Source: Streptomyces clavuligerus
GTDB taxonomy: Bacteria > Actinomycetota > Actinomycetes > Streptomycetales > Streptomycetaceae
Reading direction: 5' to 3'
Length of the DNA: 64,000 nt
Assembly (NCBI RefSeq): GCF_005519465.1
Contig: NZ_CP027858.1
Coordinates: 1,922,001-1,986,000 of the forward strand
Part shown: piece after piece, positions 16,982-24,403 of the stretch
How positions within the stretch are numbered: position 1 is the first letter of the stretch
How the letters are laid out: each line of letters opens with the position of its first letter
The notes under the pieces: model-generated
What the model was told of the DNA's origin: nothing
The model's database searches: none
What the model saw: only the letters and a program-made list of their open reading frames with translations
Program-made: the position numbers and the translations under genes

Positions 16982-17298
16982 TCATTTTTGGCACCAAGGG
17001 GTATCTGCACCAGCTCGCGATCCTGACGCTCGTCTGCGGGTCGTGCGGCAATCCGTCGGCGCACACACTGCGGAAGCGGGTCACGAAGTTCACCCTGTTC
17101 TTCGTGCCGCTGTTCCCGGTGTCGACGAAGTACGGGACGCAGTGCACCTTCTGCGCGGCGGAACAGAAGCTCACCGCCGAGCAGGCCGACCAACTGCTCG
17201 CCCAGCAGGCGGCGGGCACCCTGGGCCTCCAGGGCGGCACCCCCCTCGACCACCAGCCCCACCCGGGCCAGGCCCCGCGCAACCCGTATCAGCGCTGA
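16978..17298 (+). CDS. Zinc-ribbon protein
   Basis: 106-residue protein beginning MIIFGTKGY. Two Cys pairs, VCGSCGN (~19-22) and QCTFCAAE (~56-59), bracket a hydrophobic/basic segment (VTKFTLFFVPLFPVSTKYG) and should bind one zinc. This N-terminal pattern is common to a small actinobacterial zinc-ribbon family of unknown function. The hydrophobic centre might insert in the membrane or simply complete the ribbon. It overlaps the HEAT-repeat gene by ATGA and is the last gene before a strong hairpin. Confidence 0.88.
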   Translation: MIIFGTKGYLHQLAILTLVCGSCGNPSAHTLRKRVTKFTLFFVPLFPVSTKYGTQCTFCAAEQKLTAEQADQLLAQQAAGTLGLQGGTPLDHQPHPGQAPRNPYQR

Positions 17299-17330
17299 GC
17301 CCGGCGCTTGCGGGACCACCCGCACGCCCG

Positions 17331-17370
17331 CCCCGCGCCCACCAGCCCCGACGAAGGGGCGGGCGCGGGG
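17331..17370 (+). terminator. Strong hairpin after the zinc-ribbon gene
   Basis: Arms CCCCGCGCCC / GGGCGCGGGG (10 bp, perfect) enclose a second hairpin GCCCC-GACGAA-GGGGC, giving a long GC stem with one small bulge, 33 nt after the stop. Confidence 0.75.
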
Positions 17371-17464
17371 CTCCTCCGCGTTCACGGCCATGCCTCGCTC
17401 GTCCGGGTGGACCGGACACGGAAGAACCGTTCGCCCGCCCGATCCCAGCAGTAGACGTACGACC

Positions 17465-17689
17465 ATGGCACCTGGCGACAAGCACCAGAAGAAGGATGTC
17501 GAAGCGGCCCTGAAGCGGGCGGAGAAAGCCGGACTCAAGGTGACGCGCAAGCAGAACAGGCACAACTGGGGATTCATCCTCTGCTGCCCCTGTGACGCGG
17601 ATATCGCGGTGTACTGCACGCCCCGGAGCGCCGGAGACCTGGCCCGGGACATCGATCGATTCACACGGAGGCACACGAACTGTGCGTGA
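17465..17689 (+). CDS. Small basic protein, first gene of an unknown pair
   Basis: 74 residues: MAPGDKHQKKDVEAALKRAE, then AGLKVTRKQNRHNWGFILCC and a C-terminal helix SAGDLARDIDRFTRRHTNC. The layout (helix, basic strand, strand, helix) is like HicA/dsRBD-type folds, but the HicA catalytic GSHH motif is absent (RHNW stands there). Three Cys (CCPC) could bind metal. Overlaps the next gene by 8 bp in another frame. The pair has the size and overlap of a toxin-antitoxin module; this is inference only. Confidence 0.65.
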   Translation: MAPGDKHQKKDVEAALKRAEKAGLKVTRKQNRHNWGFILCCPCDADIAVYCTPRSAGDLARDIDRFTRRHTNCA

Positions 17690-17999
17690 CTGGCGATTCA
17701 CCCTGCACCTCCAGGCCCCTCTGACTCCAGGGCAGTTGGACACCCTGTTCGGCCTGGACAGCTTCAGCGATGGGCGGACCAACCTGGTCAGGGGGCCGGA
17801 CACGGCCGAATTCTGGTGCACCTTCGAGGCCGAATCCCTGACCGGGGCAATCGCGGACGCGCTGAGCCGTTTCGAGGACTTCCCCGGCGTCCTCGTCCGC
17901 AGCGTCGAACTGGACGAGATCGCGCTGGACGAGAACGGCATGGCGACCCCCGCCGTCGTCCCGGCGCCGCCCCCGCTGGAGGCAGACCCGGCGGCCTGA
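17682..17999 (+). CDS. Small acidic protein, second gene of an unknown pair
   Basis: 105 residues from a GTG (VRDWRFTLHLQAPLTPGQLD), preceded by CGGAGG at about 11 nt. It has strands WRFTLHL and TAEFWCTFEA, a helix LTGAIADALSRFEDFPG, and an acidic end, followed by a Pro/Ala tail. Strongly acidic, in contrast to the basic partner it overlaps by 8 bp, so the two proteins could bind each other. Not assigned to a known family. A hairpin follows 10 nt after its stop. Confidence 0.68.
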   Translation: MRDWRFTLHLQAPLTPGQLDTLFGLDSFSDGRTNLVRGPDTAEFWCTFEAESLTGAIADALSRFEDFPGVLVRSVELDEIALDENGMATPAVVPAPPPLEADPAA

Positions 18000-18009
18000 C
18001 GGCAGCAGA

Positions 18010-18046
18010 CAGCCCCGCTCCCTCCGTTGCCGAGGAGGCGGGGCTG
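18010..18046. terminator. Bidirectional hairpin between convergent genes
   Basis: CAGCCCCGC / GCGGGGCTG, 9-bp perfect arms with inner CTCC/GGAG pairing, lying between the stop of the small acidic protein (17999) and the stop of the DUF397 gene (18059). It can serve both strands. Confidence 0.65.
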
Positions 18047-18058
18047 CTGTGTGCGTGC

Positions 18059-18259
18059 TTACAGGGCCGACTCACGGGCTATCGTCACCAGACCCGCGAA
18101 CGCGTCGGCGGACACCATCAGCACTGGGCCGTCGGCCTGCTTGCTGTCACGCACCGGGACGACACCCGTCGTGGACGCATACGAGGGTGCCCACTCGACG
18201 CACTCACCACCGTTGGAGCTGTACGAAGACTTGAGCCAGTTAAGGGGTTCGGTCGTCAC
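18059..18259 (-). CDS. DUF397 protein (copy 1)
   Basis: 66 residues with the DUF397 signature WLKSSYSSNGG, CVEWAP, VVPVRDSKQADGP and a C-terminal helix DAFAGLVTIARES. Such proteins are encoded directly after Scr1-type XRE regulators in Streptomyces and are thought to act with them as paired regulators or toxin-antitoxin-like partners. GTG start overlaps the regulator's stop (GTGA). About 49 of 60 aligned residues match the second DUF397 gene at 20.8-21.0 kb. Confidence 0.92.
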   Translation of the reverse strand: MTTEPLNWLKSSYSSNGGECVEWAPSYASTTGVVPVRDSKQADGPVLMVSADAFAGLVTIARESAL

Positions 18260-19086
18260 GAGGTTCCCTCTCGAAGCTGTTCGATCATCGCCACGGAAGC
18301 TGTCTGGGACAGCGATTCGGCCTGTAGGTGATGGTAGCCCGCCAGCAGGGACAGGGTCCCAGAGCTGTCCCGGTCCACCTGCCCTTGCGCATGTGTCTCG
18401 GCGTACGCGACCAACGACCGGTCCTCCAGCGTCAGCAAGTTGACCGGGAGGTCGAACGGTCGGCGCTCGCCGACGGCGAAGGGAACCACCTGGAAAACGG
18501 TGTTCGGCAGGTGAGCGAATTCCACCAGCCGCGCCAACTGGGCGTCCATGACTTCGGTCCCGCCGACCGGACGCACAAGGCAGCTCTCATCCAGAACCAC
18601 GAGCACCATGGGAGGGCGAGGCCGCATCAGCACCGCTTGCCTCCGAGCCAGGAACGACCTGCGCTCGTCCGCCTGCTCCGGTGTGATGGCGCCACGTCGT
18701 ATGTCACGCTCCGCCAGTGCTTTCGCATAGTCGGTGGTCTGTAGCAGCCCAGGAACGATTCCGATCTGGAACTGACGGATCTCGATCGCCCGCCGCTCGT
18801 ACGCGACGTACTGATCCAGTCCCTCCAGCAGGGCCGCGTGCCCCAGAGCCTGCCTCTGCCGTTCGAGCCGATCGCCAGTCCCGAACGCTCGGTCGATCCT
18901 TGAAGCAAAACGGCGGGTCGGCGGACGCCGACCAGTTTCCACAGCGGAAATGTGCTGGCTAGAGCACCCAGCACGCTCTGCAAGCTCTTCCTGAGTCCAG
19001 CCACGTTCGTCTCGCAGGCTGCGCATGACCTGGCCGAACTTCTCACGTGGCGACCTTTCCGGATCAAGCTCCTTGCGGTTCACCAT
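18256..19086 (-). CDS. Scr1-family XRE transcriptional regulator (HTH + DUF5753)
   Basis: 276 residues. N-terminal XRE helix-turn-helix: GQVMRSLRDERGWTQEELAE with recognition helix SSQHISAVETGRRPPTRRF (~35-53). The rest is the DUF5753 ligand/effector region with its hallmark FQIGIVPGLLQTTDYAKAL (~107-125) and later AQLARLVEFAHLPNTVFQV. WhiJ-like regulators of this type control development and specialised metabolism and sit beside DUF397 genes. ATG at 19086 chosen because the HTH begins 20 residues on. It diverges from the small peptide genes and the methyltransferase, the likely regulated unit; the 145-bp gap between is the candidate operator. Confidence 0.93.
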   Translation of the reverse strand: MVNRKELDPERSPREKFGQVMRSLRDERGWTQEELAERAGCSSQHISAVETGRRPPTRRFASRIDRAFGTGDRLERQRQALGHAALLEGLDQYVAYERRAIEIRQFQIGIVPGLLQTTDYAKALAERDIRRGAITPEQADERRSFLARRQAVLMRPRPPMVLVVLDESCLVRPVGGTEVMDAQLARLVEFAHLPNTVFQVVPFAVGERRPFDLPVNLLTLEDRSLVAYAETHAQGQVDRDSSGTLSLLAGYHHLQAESLSQTASVAMIEQLREGTS

Positions 19087-19231
19087 CGAGATCCCATAAC
19101 TCTCCCTACAAATCCCCTGAGTTGAAGGTGTGTCCGACCCTAGTCCACGCTGGTGCCCCTCGGTAGCGAAATCGCTACGGAGAGGAGCGGTCCGTGCGCA
19201 CTGCACAGGCCCCACCACACGGAGGTTGACC

Positions 19232-19405
19232 ATGAGTCGGCCGCATGATCGAGGTCCGGAGTTCAACCCGCTCGACTTCGGGCCCTGCGCCTGCCCCCGC
19301 CCCGACTGCAAGCTCAAGAGGAAGGCCCCCGCGCTCACCGCCCTGCGCGAGAAAACACCTGCGGACCTTGAGCACCAGGAAGGACCCGATGCGCCGCCGC
19401 AGTAG
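19232..19405 (+). CDS. 57-residue Cys/Asp-containing peptide, candidate methyltransferase substrate
   Basis: ATG with GGAGG 7 nt upstream, so translation is likely. The sequence starts MSRPHDRGPEFNPLDFGPC and carries ACPRPDC, giving three Cys within eight residues (CACPRPDC) and Asp residues next to Leu-Phe and Cys. The C-terminal half is Lys/Glu/Pro-rich. It has no signal peptide or membrane segment. First gene of a rightward unit with a 42-residue peptide and a PIMT-like methyltransferase. It could be a precursor peptide, a zinc-binding accessory, or a regulator. Function not known. Confidence 0.65.
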   Translation: MSRPHDRGPEFNPLDFGPCACPRPDCKLKRKAPALTALREKTPADLEHQEGPDAPPQ

Positions 19406-19517
19406 GAAAGTCTCCGCACTGGGAGCCGTTATGATCCTGTCACTGTGGGTCATATCCGTGGGAATGATCGCCTCAGGCGTGGCCCTCGACCTCGAATCAC
19501 TCCGCCTCCCGGCGTAA
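19389..19517 (+). CDS. 42-residue single-pass membrane peptide
   Basis: ATG at 19389 follows GGAAGGA at a good distance and overlaps the 57-residue gene's end by 17 bp. MRRRSRKVSALG gives a basic N-terminus, AVMILSLWVISVGMIASGVA one membrane helix, then ALDLESLRLPA outside or as a short acidic tail. Composition and placement suggest a small membrane protein or precursor with a LD-containing tail. Only 15 bp separate it from the methyltransferase gene. Not recognised. Confidence 0.55.
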   Translation: MRRRSRKVSALGAVMILSLWVISVGMIASGVALDLESLRLPA

Positions 19518-19532
19518 GTAGGTAGTCCGCCC

Positions 19533-20702
19533 ATGCCTGCCCACGCGCACCAGGACCGCCCCGGCCATACCGAGCTGGGGCGTGTCCTCATGTCCGGCGG
19601 GGCCCTCCCCTCGGACTGGGCCCCTTCCTTCGCGGCCGTGCCCCGCTCGGCCTTCCTCCCCGAGCTGATGTGGCCCTTCGACATCGAAACCGGCACGAGC
19701 GTCCCCGTCTCCCGGTCCGACGATCCGGCCACCTGGTACGAGTACGCGGACGCCGACGTTCCCGTGGTCACCCAGTGGGACGACGGACAGCACACCGGCA
19801 CGGAACCCGGGCAGGTCCCGACCTCTTCGGCGTCCATGCCGAGCGTCGTGTTCCGGATGCTCCGGGACCTGGACGCGCACCCGGGTGACCGAGTGCTGGA
19901 GGTCGGCACCGGGACCGGGTGGAACGCCGCCCTGCTCGCCCACCGGACCGGTGCGCAGAACGTCGTCACGATCGAGGTGGACCGCACGGTCGCCGAACGT
20001 GCACGGACCACCCTGGAACGGTTCGGAACCGCAGTGCGGGTAATCCACGGCGACGGATACGCGGGTCACCCCGAAGACGCCCCGTACGACCGGATCATCG
20101 CCACCGCCGGGGTCCGCCACATCCCCTTCACCTGGGTGGCGCAGACCCGGCCGGGCGGGCTGATCGTCGTCCCCTGGGGAACGCACTACGGGAACGGCGA
20201 CTGCGTGGCCCGGCTCGCTGTCGCTCCGGACGGGCAGAGCGCGTCAGGCGCCTTCACCGGCCCGGTGGAGTTCATGAAGCTCCGGGCGCAACGGCTCTCC
20301 CCCGTCGTCCACGGCGACCATGTGACGGGCGGCCACCGGGACGTGTCCGCCACCGACCTCACGGAGGACGCGTTCCTCGGGGAGCGCTTCAGCCCTCAGC
20401 GCTTCGCCGTCGGCCTCCGGGTGCCGCACTGCCACCACGTGATCGCCGAGAAGCGGGACGGCGCGCGCCCCGTCTGGTTCTACGGTCTCACCGACCGCTC
20501 CTGGGCGTGCGTGCTGTTCCGCGACGGCGACACCGCACGCGTCTGGCAGTCCGGGCCCCGCCGCATCTGGGACGAGGCCGAAGCCGCGTACCGGTGGTGG
20601 GAGAACGAGCGGAAGCCGGAGTACGGGCGCTTCGGGCTCACGGTGACGGGGGCAGGGCAGACCGCCTGGCTGGACACCCCGGACCGGTCCTGGCCCGTCT
20701 GA
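19533..20702 (+). CDS. PIMT-like (protein-L-isoaspartate) methyltransferase with C-terminal extension
   Basis: 389 residues. The Pcm-type core is clear: PRSAFLPELMWPF, TSSASMPSVVFRML, SAM-binding RVLEVGTGTGWNAALLAH (~120-137), YDRIIATAGVRHIPFTWVAQ and GGLIVVPWG. The family's usual length is ~210-220; here ~150 further residues follow (from FMKLRAQRLSPVVHGD), as in actinobacterial PIMT homologues attached to RiPP clusters. Housekeeping Pcm repairs isoaspartate in damaged proteins. RiPP homologues methylate a chosen Asp so that it cyclises to aspartimide or rearranges to isoAsp. Its tiny upstream genes and dedicated regulator favour a specific substrate. Weak ribosome-binding site, so coupling is likely. 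Confidence 0.88.
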   Translation: MPAHAHQDRPGHTELGRVLMSGGALPSDWAPSFAAVPRSAFLPELMWPFDIETGTSVPVSRSDDPATWYEYADADVPVVTQWDDGQHTGTEPGQVPTSSASMPSVVFRMLRDLDAHPGDRVLEVGTGTGWNAALLAHRTGAQNVVTIEVDRTVAERARTTLERFGTAVRVIHGDGYAGHPEDAPYDRIIATAGVRHIPFTWVAQTRPGGLIVVPWGTHYGNGDCVARLAVAPDGQSASGAFTGPVEFMKLRAQRLSPVVHGDHVTGGHRDVSATDLTEDAFLGERFSPQRFAVGLRVPHCHHVIAEKRDGARPVWFYGLTDRSWACVLFRDGDTARVWQSGPRRIWDEAEAAYRWWENERKPEYGRFGLTVTGAGQTAWLDTPDRSWPV

Positions 20703-20709
20703 CGTCACC

Positions 20710-20729
20710 GGGCCGCCGCAGGGCGGCCC
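20710..20729 (+). terminator. Hairpin after the methyltransferase
   Basis: GGGCCGCC-GCAG-GGCGGCCC, perfect 8-bp stem and tetraloop, 7 nt after the stop. Confidence 0.65.
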
Positions 20730-20786
20730 CGATCGGGTGGACCAGGCGTTCGTGAAGGCAGCGGGGCCGTTGCGTGTGCGGCCCGC

Positions 20787-20984
20787 TTACAGGCTTGCCC
20801 GGCGGACCATGGTCACCAGACCCGCGAACGCGACGGCGGACACCATGAGGACGGGGCCGTCGGTCCGCTTGCTGTCACGCACCGGGACGACACCCGTCTC
20901 GGACGCGTACGAAGGAGCCCACTCGACACAGGCGCCGCCGTTGCTGCTGTAGGAGGACTTGAGCCAGCGGAGAGAGTCAGTCAT
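20787..20984 (-). CDS. DUF397 protein (copy 2)
   Basis: 65 residues: WLKSSYSSNGGACVEWAPSY and TGVVPVRDSKRTDGPVLMVS. It is a close paralogue of the 18059-18259 gene on the same strand, with 49 of 60 aligned residues identical and long identical DNA runs. ATG at 20984 chosen for AAAGGG 9 nt upstream and for matching length. Unlike copy 1, it has no Scr1 regulator next to it, so it is an orphan that may still pair with the regulator at 18.3-19.1 kb. Confidence 0.88.
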   Translation of the reverse strand: MTDSLRWLKSSYSSNGGACVEWAPSYASETGVVPVRDSKRTDGPVLMVSAVAFAGLVTMVRRASL

Positions 20985-21005
20985 CACCGAGTGCCCTTTC
21001 GTCAT

Positions 21006-21494
21006 CGTTTGAGCATGTCAACCGATACCGCCTGTGGAAGAGCCCCGGCCTGAACCCGGTGGTCGACTTGGCTGCCGGGGACGCACATGGCTGTGGTCGC
21101 ATGACTACCGTAGCCATCAAGCTGGACATCACGGTGCACTGCATAACGCAGACGCTATGAGCCCGGGCGGGAGCGTGCCCGCTTCCCGCACCGGGCGGCC
21201 TGGTCCCTGCTGGTGGGGGGTGCAGGGTCGTCCCCGGAAGGGACCGGCGGAGAATCACCCGCGTCCAGACATCGGACGCCCGGTCTGCCGGCCCTGAGGA
21301 GTCGAGCCCGGAGGCCCCCACCCCCGCACCCGACGACCGACCCGAGCAAAACAAGCCCGTCCGGCGTTTGAGGACGGACCCCGCACCCCACGCAAGGCTC
21401 ACGCGCAAGCCGACGAACCCCCACACGACATACCCCCAGCACCACATAAGCCACCTAAAGGTCATAACCCCGAGATCTTGGTACGTTGCCGGAC
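21006..21494. other. Intergenic region before the FtsW/RodA-like gene
   Basis: About 490 bp with no convincing gene. It holds a short repeat-like motif at 21353-21380, and an AT-richer stretch (21400-21490) that probably contains the promoter of the cell-wall operon. No ribosome-binding site precedes that operon's ATG strongly, so a leaderless start is possible. Confidence 0.45.
21353..21380. repeat. Candidate dispersed Streptomyces intergenic motif
   Basis: AAGCCCGTCCGGCG followed by TTTGAGGACGGA. The GTCC...GGAC arms form a short inverted repeat. I recall this string as common between genes of Streptomyces chromosomes; only one copy is seen here. Confidence 0.4.
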
Positions 21495-22910
21495 ATGAGC
21501 GCACCGACGGGCACGGCAGCCGCTCCCCCGTCCGCCACCGGACGGCCCGGACGGCGCGGGGTCGAGCTGACCCTCCTCACCGCCGCCGTCCTGATCTCCG
21601 TACTCGGCTATGTGATCACCGGCGTCACCCGCACCGGCTCGGTCCCGGACGACGCCCTGCGCTACGGCGCCGGGCTGGGCGCCCTCGCCCTCCTCGCCCA
21701 TCTCGCCGTACGGCTCCGCGCCCCCTGCGCCGATCCGCTGCCGCTGCCCATCGCGGTACTGCTCAACGGTCTGGGCCTGGTGCTGATCCACCGGCTGGAC
21801 CTGGAGCCCCCGGGCGGGAACGCGGCCCCCGCGCAACTGGTGTGGTCCACCCTCGGGGTGGGGCTCTTCATCGCCGTCGTGACGGTGCTGCGCGACCACC
21901 GGACCCTCCAGCGGTACGCGTATCTCTCGGTCGCCGCCGCGCTGGTGCTGATGACGGTGCCGATCTTCTTCCCCGCCGTGAACGGGGCCCGGATCTGGAT
22001 CAGGGCGGGCGGCCTCTCCTTCCAGCCGGGGGAGTTCGCCAAGATCCTGCTGGCGGTCTTCTTCGCGGCGTATCTCGCGGCCAATCACCACACCCTCTCC
22101 GTCACCGGCCGCCGACTGCACCGGCGGCTCGGCCGACTGCGGCTGCCCGCCGGTCGGGTACTGGGCCCGGTGGTGACGATCTGGCTGGTCAGTGTGGGTG
22201 TCCTCGTTCTCGAACGGGACCTCGGAACCTCTCTGCTCTTTTTCGGCCTCTTCGTGGTGATGCTCTATGTGGCGACGGGGCGCACCGGCTGGATCGCGGT
22301 GGGGCTGCTGCTCGCGGCGGCGGGCGCGGTGGCGGCGGGCACCCTGGAGCCGCATGTCCACGGACGCGTCGAGGACTGGCTGAATCCGTTCGCCACCATC
22401 GAGGCGGGCCAGGGCCCGGGCCAGGTGGCGCAGTCGCTGTTCGCCTTCGGCGCGGGCGGACTGCTCGGCACCGGGCTCGGACTCGGGCACTCCGCTCTGA
22501 TCGGCTTCGCCGCCACTTCGGACTTCGTGCTCGCCACGGCGGGCGAGGAACTCGGGCTCGTGGGGCTGACGGCGGTGCTGGTGCTGTACGCGCTGCTCGT
22601 CGCGCGGGGGTACGGCTACGCGCTGCGACTGCGGGACCCCTTCGGGCGGCTGCTCGCGGTGGGGCTCTCCGCGATCGTGGCGCTCCAGGTCTTCGTCATC
22701 GCGGGCGGGGTCACCGGGCTGATCCCGCTGACGGGCATGGCGATGCCGTTCCTGGCGCAGGGCGGCTCCTCGGTCGTCACCAACTGGATCATCGTGGCGC
22801 TGCTGATCCGGCTCAGCGACTCGGCCCGGCGCGCCGGACCGGCGCCGCGACCGGCCGGGGCGGTCCGGCACGGCGGTCCGGCGGCGCTCCCGGGCGGGGC
22901 GGTCCGGTGA
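21495..22910 (+). CDS. FtsW/RodA/SpoVE-family (SEDS) peptidoglycan glycosyltransferase
   Basis: 471-residue polytopic membrane protein with about ten helices. SEDS landmarks: NGARIWIRAGGLSFQPGEFAK (read as NGARIWI and FQPGEFAK), ERDLGTSLLFFGLF, and the C-terminal MPFLAQGGSSVVTNWIIVALL, read in two pieces. SEDS proteins polymerise lipid II glycan strands together with a class B PBP. The stop overlaps the GTG of exactly such a PBP (GTGA), so the two form one synthase pair. The C-terminal ~30 residues are Ala/Gly/Pro-rich. ATG at 21495 chosen; a TTG three codons earlier exists. Streptomyces has several such pairs, some specific to sporulation; which one this is cannot be said. Confidence 0.94.
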   Translation: MSAPTGTAAAPPSATGRPGRRGVELTLLTAAVLISVLGYVITGVTRTGSVPDDALRYGAGLGALALLAHLAVRLRAPCADPLPLPIAVLLNGLGLVLIHRLDLEPPGGNAAPAQLVWSTLGVGLFIAVVTVLRDHRTLQRYAYLSVAAALVLMTVPIFFPAVNGARIWIRAGGLSFQPGEFAKILLAVFFAAYLAANHHTLSVTGRRLHRRLGRLRLPAGRVLGPVVTIWLVSVGVLVLERDLGTSLLFFGLFVVMLYVATGRTGWIAVGLLLAAAGAVAAGTLEPHVHGRVEDWLNPFATIEAGQGPGQVAQSLFAFGAGGLLGTGLGLGHSALIGFAATSDFVLATAGEELGLVGLTAVLVLYALLVARGYGYALRLRDPFGRLLAVGLSAIVALQVFVIAGGVTGLIPLTGMAMPFLAQGGSSVVTNWIIVALLIRLSDSARRAGPAPRPAGAVRHGGPAALPGGAVR

Positions 22911-24379
22911 TCCGCTGTGTGCGGCGGTCGGCCGCCTTCAGTCTGCTGCTGCTGGCGGCGCTGCCGGTGCAGGCGGCGCGGGTGCAGCTCGTCGACGCGG
23001 GGGAGCTGGACCGCAATCCGGCCAACCGGCGCGGGGCCATCGCCCGTTACGCCGTGCCCCGGGGGGAGATCCTGGCCGGGGGGCGGCCGGTCACCGGCTC
23101 CCGGGACACCGGGCAGCAGCTCCGGTTCGAACGGGTCTACCGCGAGGGCCCGCTGTACGCGCCGGTGACGGGGTTCTCCTCGCAGACGTACGGGACCACC
23201 ATGGTCGAGGACGCCGAGGACGCGATGCTCTCGGGTGCCGATCCGGCGCTGGCGTCGCTGCCGCTGTGGCGCGATCTCAGCCGCAGCCGTCCGGCGGGGG
23301 CGGATGTCGCCACGACGGTCGAACCGGCCGTGCAGCGGGCCGCTTTCACGGGGCTCGGCGGCCGACGGGGAGCGGCGGTGGCTGTCGATCCGTCGACCGG
23401 CCGGATCCTGGCACTCGTCAGCAGCCCCTCGTACGATCCGGGGGTGCTCTCGGGGACGGGCCGGGCCGCCCGGGAGGCTTGGGCGGAGCTGAACGCGCGG
23501 CCGACGCAGCCGATGCTGAACCGGGCGATCCGGCAGACCTATCCGCCCGGCTCCACGTTCAAGATCGTGACGGCCGCCGCCGCGCTGGACGCGGGGGTGG
23601 TCACCGACGCGGACGCGCCGACGGGGACGCCCTCCCCCTATGTGCTGCCGGGGACGCGCACCCGGCTGCCGGACGCGTCGCCGGGCTGCGGGGACGCGTC
23701 GCTCGCGTACGCGATCCAGTGGTCCTGCAACACGGTGCTGGCGCATCTGGGGACACGGGTCGGCGCAGAGGGGATGCGGCAGGCGGTCACCCGTTTCGGT
23801 TTCAACGACCCGGGGCTGCGCGTCCCGTCCCCGGTGGTGCCGTCCAACTTCGACACCGACATGTCGGCGGACCAGCTCGCGCTCTCCTCGATCGGGCAGT
23901 TCGACACGACGGCGACCCCGCTCCAGATGGCGCTGGTGGCGGCGGCCGTCGCCAACGGCGGCGAGCTGCGGCGGCCGTATCTGGTGGACCGGATCACCTC
24001 CGGGAACGGCACCCGGACGCTCGCCCACGGCCGCCGGTACGCCGCCCGGCGGGCGATGGGTCCGCTGACGGCGCGGCTGCTGCGGGAGCTGATGGTCCGG
24101 GTGGTCGAGCAGGGAACGGGCGCGGCGGCGGCCCTCCCGTACGCCACTGTCGGCGGCAAGACGGGGACCGCGCAGCACGGCCTCGGCAACTCCGGCGTCC
24201 CGTACGCCTGGTTCATCTCCTGGGCCCAGGCGCACGACAGCGCCCGCCCGGGGGTGGCCGTGGCGGTGGTCGTGGAGGACGCGGAGGCGGTACGGGGCCA
24301 CATCAGCGGCGGCGGCGACGCGGCGCCGATCGCCCGCGCGATGATGGCGGCGGCCCTCACCGTACCCTCCCCCGACTGA
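22907..24379 (+). CDS. Class B penicillin-binding protein (transpeptidase)
   Basis: 490 residues. An N-terminal signal anchor (RSAAFSLLLLAALPVQAARV) is followed by the dimerisation/pedestal region with RNPANRRGAI-type sequence (NPANRRG). The transpeptidase motifs are PPGSTFKIVTAAAAL (SxxK, Ser ~214), WSCNTVLAHLG (SxN, ~272) and GGKTGTAQ (KTG, ~418). It cross-links peptidoglycan outside the membrane and works with the overlapping SEDS protein. At 490 residues it is of the short PbpA-like kind, without PASTA domains. GTG start overlaps the upstream stop. Confidence 0.95.
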   Translation: MIRCVRRSAAFSLLLLAALPVQAARVQLVDAGELDRNPANRRGAIARYAVPRGEILAGGRPVTGSRDTGQQLRFERVYREGPLYAPVTGFSSQTYGTTMVEDAEDAMLSGADPALASLPLWRDLSRSRPAGADVATTVEPAVQRAAFTGLGGRRGAAVAVDPSTGRILALVSSPSYDPGVLSGTGRAAREAWAELNARPTQPMLNRAIRQTYPPGSTFKIVTAAAALDAGVVTDADAPTGTPSPYVLPGTRTRLPDASPGCGDASLAYAIQWSCNTVLAHLGTRVGAEGMRQAVTRFGFNDPGLRVPSPVVPSNFDTDMSADQLALSSIGQFDTTATPLQMALVAAAVANGGELRRPYLVDRITSGNGTRTLAHGRRYAARRAMGPLTARLLRELMVRVVEQGTGAAAALPYATVGGKTGTAQHGLGNSGVPYAWFISWAQAHDSARPGVAVAVVVEDAEAVRGHISGGGDAAPIARAMMAAALTVPSPD

Positions 24380-24403
24380 GTCGCACATTTGGCCGATTAC
24401 CGT

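Noticed and set aside
18059..20984. Lanthipeptide cluster
   Set aside because: No LanB/C/M or ATP-grasp genes and no Ser/Thr-Cys core in the small peptides; only the PIMT-like enzyme resembles such systems.
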